Assembly: GCF_009939195.1 (NCBI RefSeq)
Contig: NZ_JAACKC010000001.1
Coordinates: 875,391 to 939,390 of the forward strand
Length of the DNA: 64,000 nucleotides
Origin: Acinetobacter kanungonis
GTDB taxonomy: Bacteria; Pseudomonadota; Gammaproteobacteria; Pseudomonadales; Moraxellaceae
Direction of reading: 5' to 3'
Shown piece after piece: positions 18,144 through 27,475 of this stretch (position 1 is the stretch's first letter; every line of letters begins with the position of its first letter). Position numbers and translations under genes: made by a program. The notes under the pieces are model-generated. The model was given only the letters and a program-made list of their open reading frames with translations, was not told the origin of the DNA and made no database searches.

Positions 18144-19610
18144 ATGAGCGAGATTGATCAATCTACCCATCTAAAGCGAAAGCTTGGGGCACGCCATCTG
18201 AATATGATTGCGATTGGTGGTTCCATTGGTACAGGTCTATTCCTTGCATCAGGAGCAACTATTGCAAATGCAGGTCCAGGTGGGGCTTTGCTAGCCTATG
18301 CTTTAATTGGGGTCATGATTTACTTCTTGATGACCAGTTTAGGTGAACTAGCTACGCATAACCCTACGTCTGGTGCTTTCTTCACCTACGGCAGTAAGTA
18401 TGTTGAAGGTGGCTTTGGTTTTGCACTGGGCTGGAACTACTGGTACAACTGGGCAATTACCGTTGCATTTGAATTGGTTGCGGTACAGTTCATCATGAAA
18501 TTCTGGTTCCCTGACATCCCAGGGTTTTACTGGAGTGCAATCTTCCTTGCAATTATCTTTGCCATTAACGCCATGACCGTAAAAGGTTTTGGTGAAAGTG
18601 AATTCTTATTCTCCTTGGTTAAAGTGATTGCGATTATCGCCTTCATCATCATTGGTCTTGCCATGATTGTAAAAATCATGCTAACACCAAATATGGTGAC
18701 CTTTGGCAACTGGACCAAAGGTGAAGCACCTTTTGTTGGGGGCTTACAAGCCATGATTGGGGTTGCCATGATTGCAGGATTCTCCTTCCAAGGCACTGAA
18801 ATGGTTGGTGTTGCCGCTGGTGAATCCAAAGATCCGAAAAAGACCATCCCTGTCGCGATCAAACAGATCTTCTGGCGTATCTTGTTATTTTATATCGTGT
18901 GTATTTTCATCATCGGTACGCTGATTGCCTATGATGATCCACGTTTATTACAAGCAGCATCGAGTGAAAACATTACCCTTTCACCATTCACCTTGCTCTA
19001 TGAAAAAGCTGGTTTTGCTTTCGCAGCAGGCTTAATGAATGCGGTAATTTTGACTGCGATTCTTTCTGCGGGTAACTCAGGCATGTATACCTCAACCCGT
19101 ATGCTGTTTAACATGGCGCGTCATGGCAGTGCACCTGCTTGGTTTGGCAAACTGGATCCACGCGGTGTTCCAATGAATGCCTTATATGCCACTACAGCAA
19201 TTGCTGCGCTGTGCTTCCTGACCACCTTTATTGGTGAAGAACAAGTTTTCAACTGGTTACTCAACATGTCAGGGATGTGTGGTTTTATCGTTTGGCTGGG
19301 AATAGCTGTTTCACACTATCGCTTCCGTAAAGGGTATATCGCTCAAGGACATAAATTGGAAAACTTGGCTTACACAGCCAAATTCTTCCCTTTTGCACCA
19401 TGGTTTGCCTTTATCCTCTGTTCAATTGTAGTCCTAGGTCAGAATTACCAAGCGGTACTTGCGGGTGAGTGGTTATCAGTTTTATCAACCTATATCGGTA
19501 TTTTCTTATTCTTGGTAATTTGGCTCGGTTATAAATGGAAATATAAAACCAAGTTAATTTCTTACAAAGAAATGGATGTAACCCCAATGAACATTGATCG
19601 TGAAGATTAA
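18144..19610 (+). CDS. lysP: Lysine-specific permease-like APC transporter
   Basis: An amino acid permease of 488 residues with 12 predicted membrane segments. The GGSIGTGLFLASG substrate motif in TM1 defines the APC superfamily. The region FWFPDIPGFYWSAIFLAIIF followed by VKGFGESEFLFSLVKV resembles E. coli LysP more than AroP or ProY, so lysine is the best guess. It lies 17 bases after rsmC, so it may be cotranscribed with it, and ends at its own terminator. The substrate is inferred. Confidence 0.75.
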   Translation: MSEIDQSTHLKRKLGARHLNMIAIGGSIGTGLFLASGATIANAGPGGALLAYALIGVMIYFLMTSLGELATHNPTSGAFFTYGSKYVEGGFGFALGWNYWYNWAITVAFELVAVQFIMKFWFPDIPGFYWSAIFLAIIFAINAMTVKGFGESEFLFSLVKVIAIIAFIIIGLAMIVKIMLTPNMVTFGNWTKGEAPFVGGLQAMIGVAMIAGFSFQGTEMVGVAAGESKDPKKTIPVAIKQIFWRILLFYIVCIFIIGTLIAYDDPRLLQAASSENITLSPFTLLYEKAGFAFAAGLMNAVILTAILSAGNSGMYTSTRMLFNMARHGSAPAWFGKLDPRGVPMNALYATTAIAALCFLTTFIGEEQVFNWLLNMSGMCGFIVWLGIAVSHYRFRKGYIAQGHKLENLAYTAKFFPFAPWFAFILCSIVVLGQNYQAVLAGEWLSVLSTYIGIFLFLVIWLGYKWKYKTKLISYKEMDVTPMNIDRED

Positions 19611-19624
19611 CAGTTCAAGCGATT

Positions 19625-19648
19625 AAACAGCCTACGGGCTGTTTTTTT
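19625..19648 (+). terminator. Intrinsic terminator after the lysP-like gene
   Basis: AACAGCC pairs with GGCTGTT across a TACG loop, followed by seven thymines. Confidence 0.8.
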
Positions 19649-19764
19649 ATTGCCCGATTCATGCCTATTTTAAAATGATGAAAAGACTCTATTATAAAGA
19701 TGATTGGAGTTCCCTGTTTTTTAGCATAAATCCAAGCTTTGCTAATCAAAATGAGGCTCAAACT

Positions 19765-19796
19765 AAAAAGCCCCAACATCCTGTTGGGGCTTTTTT
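19765..19796. terminator. Isolated strong terminator hairpin
   Basis: A GC-rich stem of about 12 bp (AAGCCCCAACA with TGTTGGGGCTT), with A- and T-runs on both sides. On the plus strand the lysP-like gene is already terminated 117 bases earlier. On the minus strand it would end yggS only after 180 untranslated bases. It may instead end an unannotated small RNA. Confidence 0.8.
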
Positions 19797-19975
19797 AGAT
19801 CTTGCTGCGGCATAACTCCTGTCGTACCGTATTGCATCCATTCACCACTATTATTGTTATTCTAAGGAAACATCCTGTTCCTGATGAGTTCAGTATAGAA
19901 AGAATCAAAGGGATTACCTAGACGTTAAAAGGCGCAAATCCTGTCAGCCAAAACCTACAAACGCCCCTCACGATT

Positions 19976-20662
19976 TTATTTTGAATAGTCACGCGCACCA
20001 AATAATGCTGTGCCAATCCGCACCATGGTCGAACCTGCTGCAATCGCAGCATTCAGATCAGCCGACATCCCCATACTTAAAGCATCCCAATCTTGAGGAT
20101 GTGCATGCTGTGCTTTGACTTGATCAAACAACTTTCTTGCCTCCATCAAGGCTGCGGTATTGTTTGGTGCTGGAATCACCATAATGCCACGCAATCTCAA
20201 ATGAGGAAGCTGACTGATTTGACTAACCAACTGCGCAACTTCTTCTGGCTGACATCCGTCTTTGGTATCTTGTCCATCAATATTCACTTGTAGACAAATA
20301 TTTAAAGGCGGCTGTGTCGCTAATCGCTGACCCGATAATCGTTCTGCAATAATCAAACGATCCACGCCATGCACCCAAGCAAATTTTTCCGCCAAGAGCT
20401 TGGTTTTATTCCGTTGAACATGCCCAATAAAATGCCACTCTATGTCTAAATCCGACAATGCTTCAATCTTTTCCAGTGCCTCTTGCAGATAATTTTCTCC
20501 AAATGCACGCTGCCCTGTTGCATACATCTCACGCAATGCTTCACTTGGATGAGTTTTTGAAACCGCAAGTAATTGCACCGTTTCAGCCTCACGTCCAGCA
20601 CCTGAACAAGCAGCCTCTATTTGCTCTAAAACCTGATTTCGTGACTCTTTCAAACTATTCAT
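19976..20662 (-). CDS. yggS: YggS family PLP-binding protein (PLP homeostasis)
   Basis: A single-domain alanine-racemase-fold protein of about 228 residues that binds pyridoxal phosphate and buffers vitamin B6; it has no known enzymatic activity. The PLP lysine is in LLAVSKTHP at about residue 36, and IEWHFIGHVQRNK, LRLRGIMVIP, LSMGMSADLNAAI and STMVRIGTALFG are family hallmarks. The start at 20662 aligns residue for residue with E. coli YggS. It is divergent from pilT, an arrangement that is common because yggS often neighbours pilT. Confidence 0.93.
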   Translation of the reverse strand: MNSLKESRNQVLEQIEAACSGAGREAETVQLLAVSKTHPSEALREMYATGQRAFGENYLQEALEKIEALSDLDIEWHFIGHVQRNKTKLLAEKFAWVHGVDRLIIAERLSGQRLATQPPLNICLQVNIDGQDTKDGCQPEEVAQLVSQISQLPHLRLRGIMVIPAPNNTAALMEARKLFDQVKAQHAHPQDWDALSMGMSADLNAAIAAGSTMVRIGTALFGARDYSK

Positions 20663-20785
20663 TGACGATCTTCTCATTTCATTCATCTTTTTTTACGTTC
20701 CAGCAACTCTAACTGTTGGTTAAGCAGCAGGAAAGCCTTATTATTCTATCAAAATAATTAAGATTTATATGATCTCGGGGAATTC

Positions 20786-21823
20786 ATGGATATTACAGAA
20801 TTATTGGCTTTTTCGGCAAAAAACGGGGCTTCCGACTTACACTTATCTGCGGGTATGCCTCCAATGATTCGCGTAGACGGTGAAGTAAGACGTATCAACC
20901 TACCTGCATTAGAACATAAAGAAGTACACAAACTGGTGTACGACATTATGAATGACAAACAGCGTCGCGATTATGAAGAACAACTGGAAACCGACTTTTC
21001 TTTTGAAGTTCCTGGGGTTGCCCGTTTCCGTGTGAACGCATTTAACCAGAACCGTGGTGCAGGTGCTGTATTCCGTACCATTCCATCTAAAGTTTTGACC
21101 ATGGATGACCTTGGTCTGGGCAATATTTTCAAAGAAATCTGTGATTACCCTCGTGGTATCGTCTTGGTCACAGGTCCAACTGGTTCTGGTAAATCAACAA
21201 CCCTAGCCGCAATGCTGGACTACATTAATGATCGACGTTATGACCATATTTTAACAGTCGAAGATCCAATCGAATTTGTACACCAATCCAAAAAATGTCT
21301 AATTAACCAGCGTGAAGTGCATCGTGATACGCATGGCTTTAACGAAGCTCTCCGCTCAGCATTGCGTGAAGACCCTGACATTATTCTGGTCGGTGAAATG
21401 CGTGACCTTGAAACCATTCGTCTTGCTTTAACTGCTGCTGAAACGGGTCACTTGGTTTTTGGTACACTACATACCACCTCCGCAGCGAAAACCATTGACC
21501 GTGTCATTGACGTATTCCCTGCCGAAGAAAAGGACATGGTTCGTGCCATGCTCTCGGAATCATTACAGGCGGTTATTTCACAAACACTCTTAAAGAAAAA
21601 TGGCGGTGGTCGTGTCGCAGCCCATGAAATCATGATTGGTATTCCTGCGATTCGTAACTTGATTCGTGAAAACAAAGTGGCACAAATGTACTCTGCCATT
21701 CAAACTGGTGCCAACTATGGTATGACTACCTTAGATCAAAGCCTGAAAACACTGGTATCTAAAGGCGTCATCAGTCCTCAAACAGCACGTACTGTTGCTA
21801 AACAACCAGAATCATTCTTATAA
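20786..21823 (+). CDS. pilT: Type IV pilus retraction ATPase PilT
   Basis: A hexameric cytoplasmic ATPase of 345 residues that depolymerises type IV pili and powers twitching and DNA uptake. The Walker A motif GPTGSGKST is at about residues 130-138, the Asp box contains EDPIEF, Walker B contains ILVGEMRD, and the His box contains TGHLVFGTLHTTSA. The PilT-specific AIRNLIRE motif near the end is intact. It is followed 29 bases later by pilU on the same strand. Confidence 0.98.
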   Translation: MDITELLAFSAKNGASDLHLSAGMPPMIRVDGEVRRINLPALEHKEVHKLVYDIMNDKQRRDYEEQLETDFSFEVPGVARFRVNAFNQNRGAGAVFRTIPSKVLTMDDLGLGNIFKEICDYPRGIVLVTGPTGSGKSTTLAAMLDYINDRRYDHILTVEDPIEFVHQSKKCLINQREVHRDTHGFNEALRSALREDPDIILVGEMRDLETIRLALTAAETGHLVFGTLHTTSAAKTIDRVIDVFPAEEKDMVRAMLSESLQAVISQTLLKKNGGGRVAAHEIMIGIPAIRNLIRENKVAQMYSAIQTGANYGMTTLDQSLKTLVSKGVISPQTARTVAKQPESFL

Positions 21824-21852
21824 GAATACTGAAACGGAATTAGGATAAGGTT

Positions 21853-22971
21853 ATGGACTTTAACGACTTACTCAATTTAATGATTCAACAAAAAGCCTCG
21901 GATCTTTTTGTCACGGCTGAAGTTGAACCTTCAATGAAAATTAATGGTCAAATTGTACCTGTTGCAAAGACCAAGTTGACTGGCGAGATTGTCGGTCAAC
22001 TAATCAATTCCATCATGAGCGATAAGCAACGTAAAGAATTTACCGAGACTCGTGAATGTAACTTTGCGATAATGAATCGCGAAAAAACAGCACGTTTTCG
22101 TGTCAGTGCTTTTCAACAACGTGATCAACCCGGTATGGTTCTCCGTCGTATTGAAACCAAAATTCCAACCATGGATGAGCTTAAACTTCCTCCTGTGTTG
22201 AAAGATTTAGCCATGACCAAACGCGGCATCATTATCTTTGTTGGTGCGACGGGTACTGGTAAATCGACTTCTTTGGCTTCAATTATTGGTTATCGTAACC
22301 AAAACTCTAAAGGGCATATTATTACCATTGAAGACCCGATTGAATTTATTCACGAACATGCAGGCTGTATTATTACCCAGCGTGAAGTGGGTATCGATAC
22401 GGATTCTTTTGAAATTGCATTGAAAAATACCTTACGTCAAGCACCCGATGTCATCCTGATTGGTGAGATTCGTTCACGTGAAACCATGGACTATGCCATC
22501 GCCTTTGCAGAAACGGGACATTTAGTTTTTGCTACACTACATGCAAACAACGCCAACCAAGCCATTGATCGTATTATTCACTTCTTTGAAGCGGATCGTC
22601 ATGGTCAATTGTTTATGGACTTGTCATTAAACCTTAAAGCGATGGTGGCGCAGCAGCTCATCCCAACAGTTGATGGTAATTCACGTCGTGCTGCTATTGA
22701 GATTCTCATCAACTCACCTTTAATCTCTGACTTGATTCGCAAGGGCGATATTCATGAAATTAAAGACCTCATGAAACGTTCACGTGAACTCGGCATGCAG
22801 ACCTTTGACCAAGCACTCTATGATCTCTATAAAGCCAAACAAATCACCTATAAAGATGCACTGAAACATGCCGATTCGCCAAACGATCTACGTTTACAAA
22901 TCAAACTATCGGAAGAAGGTGCAGATCGCTTAATGAATGCCAGCTCACACATTACCTTCGATGGTCAATAA
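21853..22971 (+). CDS. pilU: PilT-dependent accessory retraction ATPase PilU
   Basis: A PilT paralogue of 372 residues that assists retraction under load. It shares Walker A (GATGTGKST), Walker B (ILIGEIRS) and His-box (TGHLVFATLHANNA) motifs. It has a divergent PLISDLIRKG in place of the PilT AIRNLIRE signature and a longer C-terminal tail, both typical of PilU. It forms a two-gene operon with pilT and ends at a hairpin terminator. Confidence 0.97.
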   Translation: MDFNDLLNLMIQQKASDLFVTAEVEPSMKINGQIVPVAKTKLTGEIVGQLINSIMSDKQRKEFTETRECNFAIMNREKTARFRVSAFQQRDQPGMVLRRIETKIPTMDELKLPPVLKDLAMTKRGIIIFVGATGTGKSTSLASIIGYRNQNSKGHIITIEDPIEFIHEHAGCIITQREVGIDTDSFEIALKNTLRQAPDVILIGEIRSRETMDYAIAFAETGHLVFATLHANNANQAIDRIIHFFEADRHGQLFMDLSLNLKAMVAQQLIPTVDGNSRRAAIEILINSPLISDLIRKGDIHEIKDLMKRSRELGMQTFDQALYDLYKAKQITYKDALKHADSPNDLRLQIKLSEEGADRLMNASSHITFDGQ

Positions 22972-22997
22972 ATAGAGTTATACTTTTCATTTTATAG

Positions 22998-23022
22998 AAC
23001 GGGCCAATAGGCTCGTTTTTTA
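22998..23022 (+). terminator. Intrinsic terminator of pilTU
   Basis: AACGGGCC pairs with GGCTCGTT (one G-U pair) across an AATA loop, followed by a U-run. Confidence 0.75.
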
Positions 23023-23065
23023 ATTTTAGACAAACTCCTTATCATTTTTATAATTCATAGACCAA

Positions 23066-23094
23066 AGAAAAAGCAGCCTTAAGGCTGCTTTTTC
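23066..23094 (-). terminator. Intrinsic terminator of ompA
   Basis: AAAAAGCAGCCTT directly meets AAGGCTGCTTTTT, giving a long stem with a minimal loop. The U-run on the minus strand comes from the A-rich plus strand. It is located 21 bases after the ompA stop. Confidence 0.8.
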
Positions 23095-23114
23095 ACATCA
23101 AAATCAATAATGAA

Positions 23115-24134
23115 TTATTGAGCTTGACCAGGTTGTACTGTAACAGTACGGCTACCAGTGATTGTCGCGAATACACGACGGTTCATAGCACGACCTTCTT
23201 TAGTTTTGTTGTCAGCAATCGGTTGATCCCAAGCGAAACCTTGAGTAGACAAACGAGATGCATCTACGTTGTATTCATTTACAAGAGCAGATTTAACAGA
23301 GTTAGCACGAGCTAAAGATAAACGTTCGTTTAGTGCACGTGGACCAGTGTTATCTGTGTGACCTTCGATGCGAGCAGTAGCGTTTGGATATTCAACTAAC
23401 TTCTCAGCAACTTTAGCAATTTCTGGTTTGTATTGATCTTTGATGTTTGATTTGTTCGTATCAAAGAACACACGAAGTTCCATGTTAAGATCTTCAGTCA
23501 ATTGCTCAGGAACTGGCTCAACTGGAGCAACTGGCTCAACTTCTACTACTGGCGCAGCAGGTTTCAAGTGGCCACCAAGAACAACGTTAAGACCAGCTAA
23601 AGCTGTGTAGTTCCAGAAGTCTTCATCGATATTATAAGTTGCACGCGCTTCAGTACGTAGAGATAAAGCATCGTTTAAGCGCCAGAAAGCACCAAGACCA
23701 GCATTACCCAAAGTACCTTCTTCACCATCACGGTAACCTAAAGCTGCATTATCAAAATCGTATTCATAGTGACCAGCACCTAATAATACGTATGGTTTGA
23801 TTTTGCTGTCATAGTTTTTAGTAAACAAATCCGATGTAGCATAAAAGTTACCATTGATTTGCTTTTGCTTATATTCACCAGCGTTAGGATCAACATCACC
23901 TTTCACTTGATTATATTCAGCTTCAAAACCTAACCAAGGAGTAAGCTCGATACCTAAAGCAGCACCAACAAATAAATCGTCTTGTAGCTCTTCGCTACCA
24001 GTTAAGTTATTGTTGTTGTGATCAGTGCCAAACATTGTATAACCAAGCATTAAAGGAGTAATGGTTACACCTGCGTTAGCAGCAGCCAAAGGTGCAGCAA
24101 CGAGCATCGCTAAAGCAATACGACTCATTTTCAT
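23115..24134 (-). CDS. ompA: Outer membrane protein OmpA (Omp38 type)
   Basis: A protein of 339 residues with a signal peptide ([21 protein letters not shown]), an N-terminal eight-stranded beta-barrel, a Pro/Glu/Val-rich linker ([16 protein letters not shown]) and a C-terminal peptidoglycan-binding OmpA domain. In that domain, [18 protein letters not shown] and [16 protein letters not shown] carry the diaminopimelate-contacting Asp and Arg. It is a slow porin and envelope anchor in Acinetobacter. The ATG at 24134 has a GGAGGA site; an upstream ATG at 24170 lacks one. Confidence 0.96.
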   Translation of the reverse strand: MKMSRIALAMLVAAPLAAANAGVTITPLMLGYTMFGTDHNNNNLTGSEELQDDLFVGAALGIELTPWLGFEAEYNQVKGDVDPNAGEYKQKQINGNFYATSDLFTKNYDSKIKPYVLLGAGHYEYDFDNAALGYRDGEEGTLGNAGLGAFWRLNDALSLRTEARATYNIDEDFWNYTALAGLNVVLGGHLKPAAPVVEVEPVAPVEPVPEQLTEDLNMELRVFFDTNKSNIKDQYKPEIAKVAEKLVEYPNATARIEGHTDNTGPRALNERLSLARANSVKSALVNEYNVDASRLSTQGFAWDQPIADNKTKEGRAMNRRVFATITGSRTVTVQPGQAQ

Positions 24135-24510
24135 GGATTTATCCTCCAGAGATAAACAATTGTTGTTCAAGCTAAGCCTAAAATTTTTGCTATCCTGAGA
24201 TAGGCTTTTTTAAATACCCCAGTTTTATTTTTAAGCTACTCACCTTGAATAATACAAACACTGAGTTCGTTTGTCCAAGTGTTTGATAATTTTAATCAAG
24301 TAAATTATTGACAAAATTACTTACAATTTCAGTTGTAGTTCAGTAAATTTATGGTCTCTTTATTTTTAAGAATAGCTTATTGTCACTTGCGTTTCACTAT
24401 AGCATTTTCTTATTGGTAGAGAAACACTTTTTTCATTATAAAATGAATAAAAAACAAGACATTAATATTCATTATTAAATTAAATAATACAGATACTTAG
24501 GTTGTTATTT
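24135..24510. other. AT-rich divergent intergenic region with the ompA promoter
   Basis: A 376-base gap between ompA and the prepilin gene. It holds the ompA promoter described separately and a 5-prime leader of about 105 bases. The half nearest the prepilin gene is extremely AT-rich, and I see no convincing gene or conserved RNA fold in it. Confidence 0.6.
24249..24278 (-). promoter_or_regulatory. Sigma70 promoter of ompA
   Basis: On the minus strand TTGGAC (24278-24273) and TATTAT (24254-24249) are separated by 18 bases. Transcription would start near 24242, giving a long leader before the ATG at 24134. Confidence 0.6.
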
Positions 24511-25029
24511 ATGCACCTCAACAAATATATGGCTTTTACATTAGTAGAACTTGCCATCACCGTATTGGTTTTGTCAATACTAATTACGTTAGCTTTGCCT
24601 TATTACCATCAATTAAAATCAAATCAAGAACGTCAGCTTGTTTTCAGACTGATTAGCAATAACATTCAACTAGCTAAACAACATGCTGTGATTCATCACA
24701 CAAACGTCGTAATCTGTCCATCCATCGACATGCTTTCTTGCAAAGATTCAATGTGGGGACATGGCTTTATTGTATTTCTCGATTTAAATAAGAATAGGCA
24801 AGTAGATTACAATGAATCCCTAATTGCAAAAGAACAAACCAATTTATATTACGGCACCTTGAATTGGCGAGGTACTCTTCACTTTTCGAGCCTGAGTTTC
24901 ATGGCTGAACATGGTCTCCCTATAGGCTCCAATGGCAGCTTTTATTATTGCTCATCCACATCAAAAAATTTAAAAATCATTCTCAACAAAATGGGAAGTT
25001 CACGCAGTGAAGATCTGTCGCGTTGTTGA
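24511..25029 (+). CDS. Orphan FimT/GspH-like type IV prepilin
   Basis: A minor pilin-like protein of 172 residues. A short leader ending in Lys-Tyr-Met-Ala precedes FTLVELAITVLVLSILITLALP, the class III prepilin helix with the invariant Glu at +5. The residue before the cut is Ala rather than the usual Gly. The C-terminal GspH/FimT region has Cys residues in the pattern VVICPS, LSCKDS, YYCSS and a final Cys. No other minor pilin genes are beside it. AT content is higher than in neighbouring genes. It probably acts in pilus priming or DNA uptake, by analogy with FimT. Confidence 0.8.
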   Translation: MHLNKYMAFTLVELAITVLVLSILITLALPYYHQLKSNQERQLVFRLISNNIQLAKQHAVIHHTNVVICPSIDMLSCKDSMWGHGFIVFLDLNKNRQVDYNESLIAKEQTNLYYGTLNWRGTLHFSSLSFMAEHGLPIGSNGSFYYCSSTSKNLKIILNKMGSSRSEDLSRC

Positions 25030-25129
25030 AAACCGATGAGTCAACTGCAAAAACAACTTTTAAATTACAGTTTTCAATATACTGCTGTGGATTGATAAAA
25101 ATTGATTATAGACATTCGGAGAGAGATCA

Positions 25130-26305
25130 ATGACTGATATCGTGATTGTAAATGGTGCACGTACTGCCATGGGCGGTTTTCAAGGAAGTTTATCTAGCTT
25201 GACGGCACCAGAACTTGGCGCAACAACAATTAAAGAAGCCATTGCTCGCGCTGGTTTACAACCTAGCGATGTAGAAGAAGTCATTATGGGCTGTGTTTTG
25301 CCTGCTGGTCTTAAACAAGGCCCTGCACGTCAAGCCATGCGTCAAGCGGGTCTACCCGACTCAACAGGTGCCGTCACAATCAACAAACTCTGTGGTTCTG
25401 GCATGAAAGCTGTGATGCAGGCTGCGGATATGATTAAAGCGGGTTCTGCTGAAATCGTGGTTGCAGGGGGTATGGAGTCGATGACCAATGCACCTTATGT
25501 ATTAACCAAAGCGCGTGCTGGTTACCGTATGGGCCATGGTGAAGTTAAAGATCACATGTTCCTAGACGGATTAGAAGATGCTGAAACGGGTCGTTTAATG
25601 GGTTCATTTGCCCAAGATATGGCGAATACCCGTGGCTATACACGTGAACAAATGGATGAGTTTGCTATTCGTTCTTTACAACGTGCACAAAAAGCTGTTC
25701 AAGAAGGCTATTTTGCAGACGAAATCGTCCCAGTGACAGTTTCAACGCGTAAAGGCGATGTTATTGTTGATAAAGATGAACAACCGTTTAATGCCAACAT
25801 CGATAAAATTCCGACTTTACGTCCAGCATTTGCAAAAGACGGCACGATTACCGCTGCGAATGCCAGCTCAATTTCTGATGGTGCATCAGCTTTAGTTTTA
25901 ACCTCAGCTGACAATGCATCTGCAAAAGGTTTACAGCCATTGGCTAAAATTTTGGCTTATGCTTCAAACTCTCAACACCCTTCTGAATTCACGATCGCTC
26001 CTGTAGGTGCAATTGAGAAAGTCTTGAAGAAAACAGGTTGGGATGCGCAAGACGTTGACCTTTGGGAAATCAATGAAGCATTTGCTATGGTCACCATGTG
26101 CCCAATGGATGACTTCAAACTTGATCCAGCGAAAGTCAACATTAATGGCGGTGCTTGTGCACTTGGACATCCAGTCGGTTCTACAGGTTCACGTATTATC
26201 CTTACCCTCATTCATGCGTTAAAACGTACTGGTGGTAAAAAAGGCATTGCAGCATTGTGTATCGGCGGTGGTGAAGCAACTGCTGTTGCGATTGAACTTC
26301 TATAA
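25130..26305 (+). CDS. Acetyl-CoA C-acetyltransferase (thiolase)
   Basis: A thiolase of 391 residues that condenses two acetyl-CoA molecules or cleaves acetoacetyl-CoA. The acyl-accepting Cys88 is in NKLCGSGMKAV, the active-site His in NGGACALGHPVGSTGSR, and the second Cys in ALCIGGGEATAV. The length and N-terminus (VIVNGARTAMGGFQG) match biosynthetic-type thiolases such as PhaA/AtoB. One variable helix reads VTMCPMDDF, unlike most homologues. It is a single gene with its own terminator; a second thiolase lies at 37264. Confidence 0.92.
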   Translation: MTDIVIVNGARTAMGGFQGSLSSLTAPELGATTIKEAIARAGLQPSDVEEVIMGCVLPAGLKQGPARQAMRQAGLPDSTGAVTINKLCGSGMKAVMQAADMIKAGSAEIVVAGGMESMTNAPYVLTKARAGYRMGHGEVKDHMFLDGLEDAETGRLMGSFAQDMANTRGYTREQMDEFAIRSLQRAQKAVQEGYFADEIVPVTVSTRKGDVIVDKDEQPFNANIDKIPTLRPAFAKDGTITAANASSISDGASALVLTSADNASAKGLQPLAKILAYASNSQHPSEFTIAPVGAIEKVLKKTGWDAQDVDLWEINEAFAMVTMCPMDDFKLDPAKVNINGGACALGHPVGSTGSRIILTLIHALKRTGGKKGIAALCIGGGEATAVAIELL

Positions 26306-26338
26306 GTTTCAATCCCTTACCTTCACTCATTTTTAAGT

Positions 26339-26369
26339 AAAAAATCCTCCCCAGTGGGAGGATTTTTTA
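26339..26369 (+). terminator. Intrinsic terminator after the thiolase gene
   Basis: A 10-bp stem (26342-26351 with 26356-26365) with a CAGT loop and a U-run. Confidence 0.85.
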
Positions 26370-26448
26370 TGCTTACATTTTTTCATTATTCTTTTTGATG
26401 AAGGCTGATAGATTAATCACTCGAAAACAAAAAATGGAAAATAGAACA

Positions 26449-26895
26449 ATGCAACTCAACCATTATCTCAATTTCCAAGGTGAAGCCGAAGCTGCGTTTA
26501 ATTTTTATAAATCTATCTTTGGCGGTGAGTTTGCTTTACTGAGCCGTTATGGTGATATGCCACCCAGCGAAGGAAGCACTTTATCAGATGCCGAAAAAAA
26601 TTTAATTCTGCATGTTTCTTTACCAATCAATGAATTTACCGTTCTGATGGCTTCCGATACTACTGAACAATTTTGTGCAGCAAATAGTCCTTTTATTAAA
26701 GGCACCAATCACTATATTTCAATAAATCTTGATAAACATGAGCAAGATGAAGCCAAACGCTTATTTGAGGCACTCTCAGTCAATGGTCAAATTGAAATGC
26801 CCTTAGAAAAAACCTTTTGGGGTGCACTATATGCAGCATTTACCGATCAGTTTGGGGTGAAATGGATGGTGAATTGCCAAATTGAAGAGATGTGA
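26449..26895 (+). CDS. VOC family (PhnB-like) protein
   Basis: A 148-residue protein with the vicinal-oxygen-chelate fold of the PhnB/glyoxalase-like group. YLNFQGEAEAAFNFYKSIFGGE at the start and the C-terminal FWGALYAAFTDQFGVKWMVN are the usual family ends. PhnB-like proteins have no established reaction. The ATG at 26449 aligns with E. coli PhnB; an in-frame ATG at 26434 would add five residues. It lies between two terminators as a single gene. Confidence 0.85.
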   Translation: MQLNHYLNFQGEAEAAFNFYKSIFGGEFALLSRYGDMPPSEGSTLSDAEKNLILHVSLPINEFTVLMASDTTEQFCAANSPFIKGTNHYISINLDKHEQDEAKRLFEALSVNGQIEMPLEKTFWGALYAAFTDQFGVKWMVNCQIEEM

Positions 26896-26946
26896 GCTTT
26901 TGTGAAATAAAGTTTTATTCTTATAAAAAATTCATAAATCTAAAAA

Positions 26947-26977
26947 GAAAAAAGCCAGATTTAATCTGGCTTTTTTC
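26947..26977. terminator. Bidirectional intrinsic terminator
   Basis: AAAAAAGCCAGATT pairs with AATCTGGCTTTTTT with almost no loop. It serves the VOC gene and the convergent DUF934 gene. Confidence 0.85.
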
Positions 26978-26989
26978 TAACTAAAGGAC

Positions 26990-27475
26990 TTAAGCCCCAG
27001 TTTGATAACTTGCTTGAGCAACCGCAGTTGATGCTTGGTACGGATTGGTGAAATCACCCAAACCGGCTGCAGCTTCCTGAACATCTTTACCTTCTTTAAT
27101 CACGAAAGTATCGAAACCAGAACGCTTCATATAGTTTAAGACATCCTTAAACACATCACCTGTGGCACGTAATTCACCTTGGAAACCTTGGCGACGTAAC
27201 AATGCTGCAAATGAATAACCACGACCATCGTTAAATCCAGCGAAATCAATAAAGATCGCATCTAACTGGTCTAACGGAAATTCATTTACTTCAGGAGAAG
27301 CATCAACCGTAATCAGTAACGCTTTTTTACCCTTAATGTTGGCAAGCTGATCTAACTGTTCAACAGTCAGTACCACATCACCTTGCGGTAATACAGCATC
27401 TTCACCAATCAACTGGTAGCTATTGTCTGCAATCGTGCCATCTTTAGAGAGCACTTGTAGTGCGGTATTAAGCAT
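26990..27475 (-). CDS. DUF934 protein linked to sulfite reductase
   Basis: A 161-residue DUF934 protein. Family members sit almost always beside siroheme sulfite/nitrite reductase genes and are suspected to help assimilatory sulfate reduction. Visible features include FPLDQLDAIFIDFAGFNDGRGYSFAALLR, in which GFNDGRGYS is the conserved core, and a C-terminal KRSGFDTFV segment. Its ATG at 27475 overlaps the end of the reductase gene by eight bases, so translation is coupled. No catalytic residues are established. Confidence 0.88.
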   Translation of the reverse strand: MLNTALQVLSKDGTIADNSYQLIGEDAVLPQGDVVLTVEQLDQLANIKGKKALLITVDASPEVNEFPLDQLDAIFIDFAGFNDGRGYSFAALLRRQGFQGELRATGDVFKDVLNYMKRSGFDTFVIKEGKDVQEAAAGLGDFTNPYQASTAVAQASYQTGA

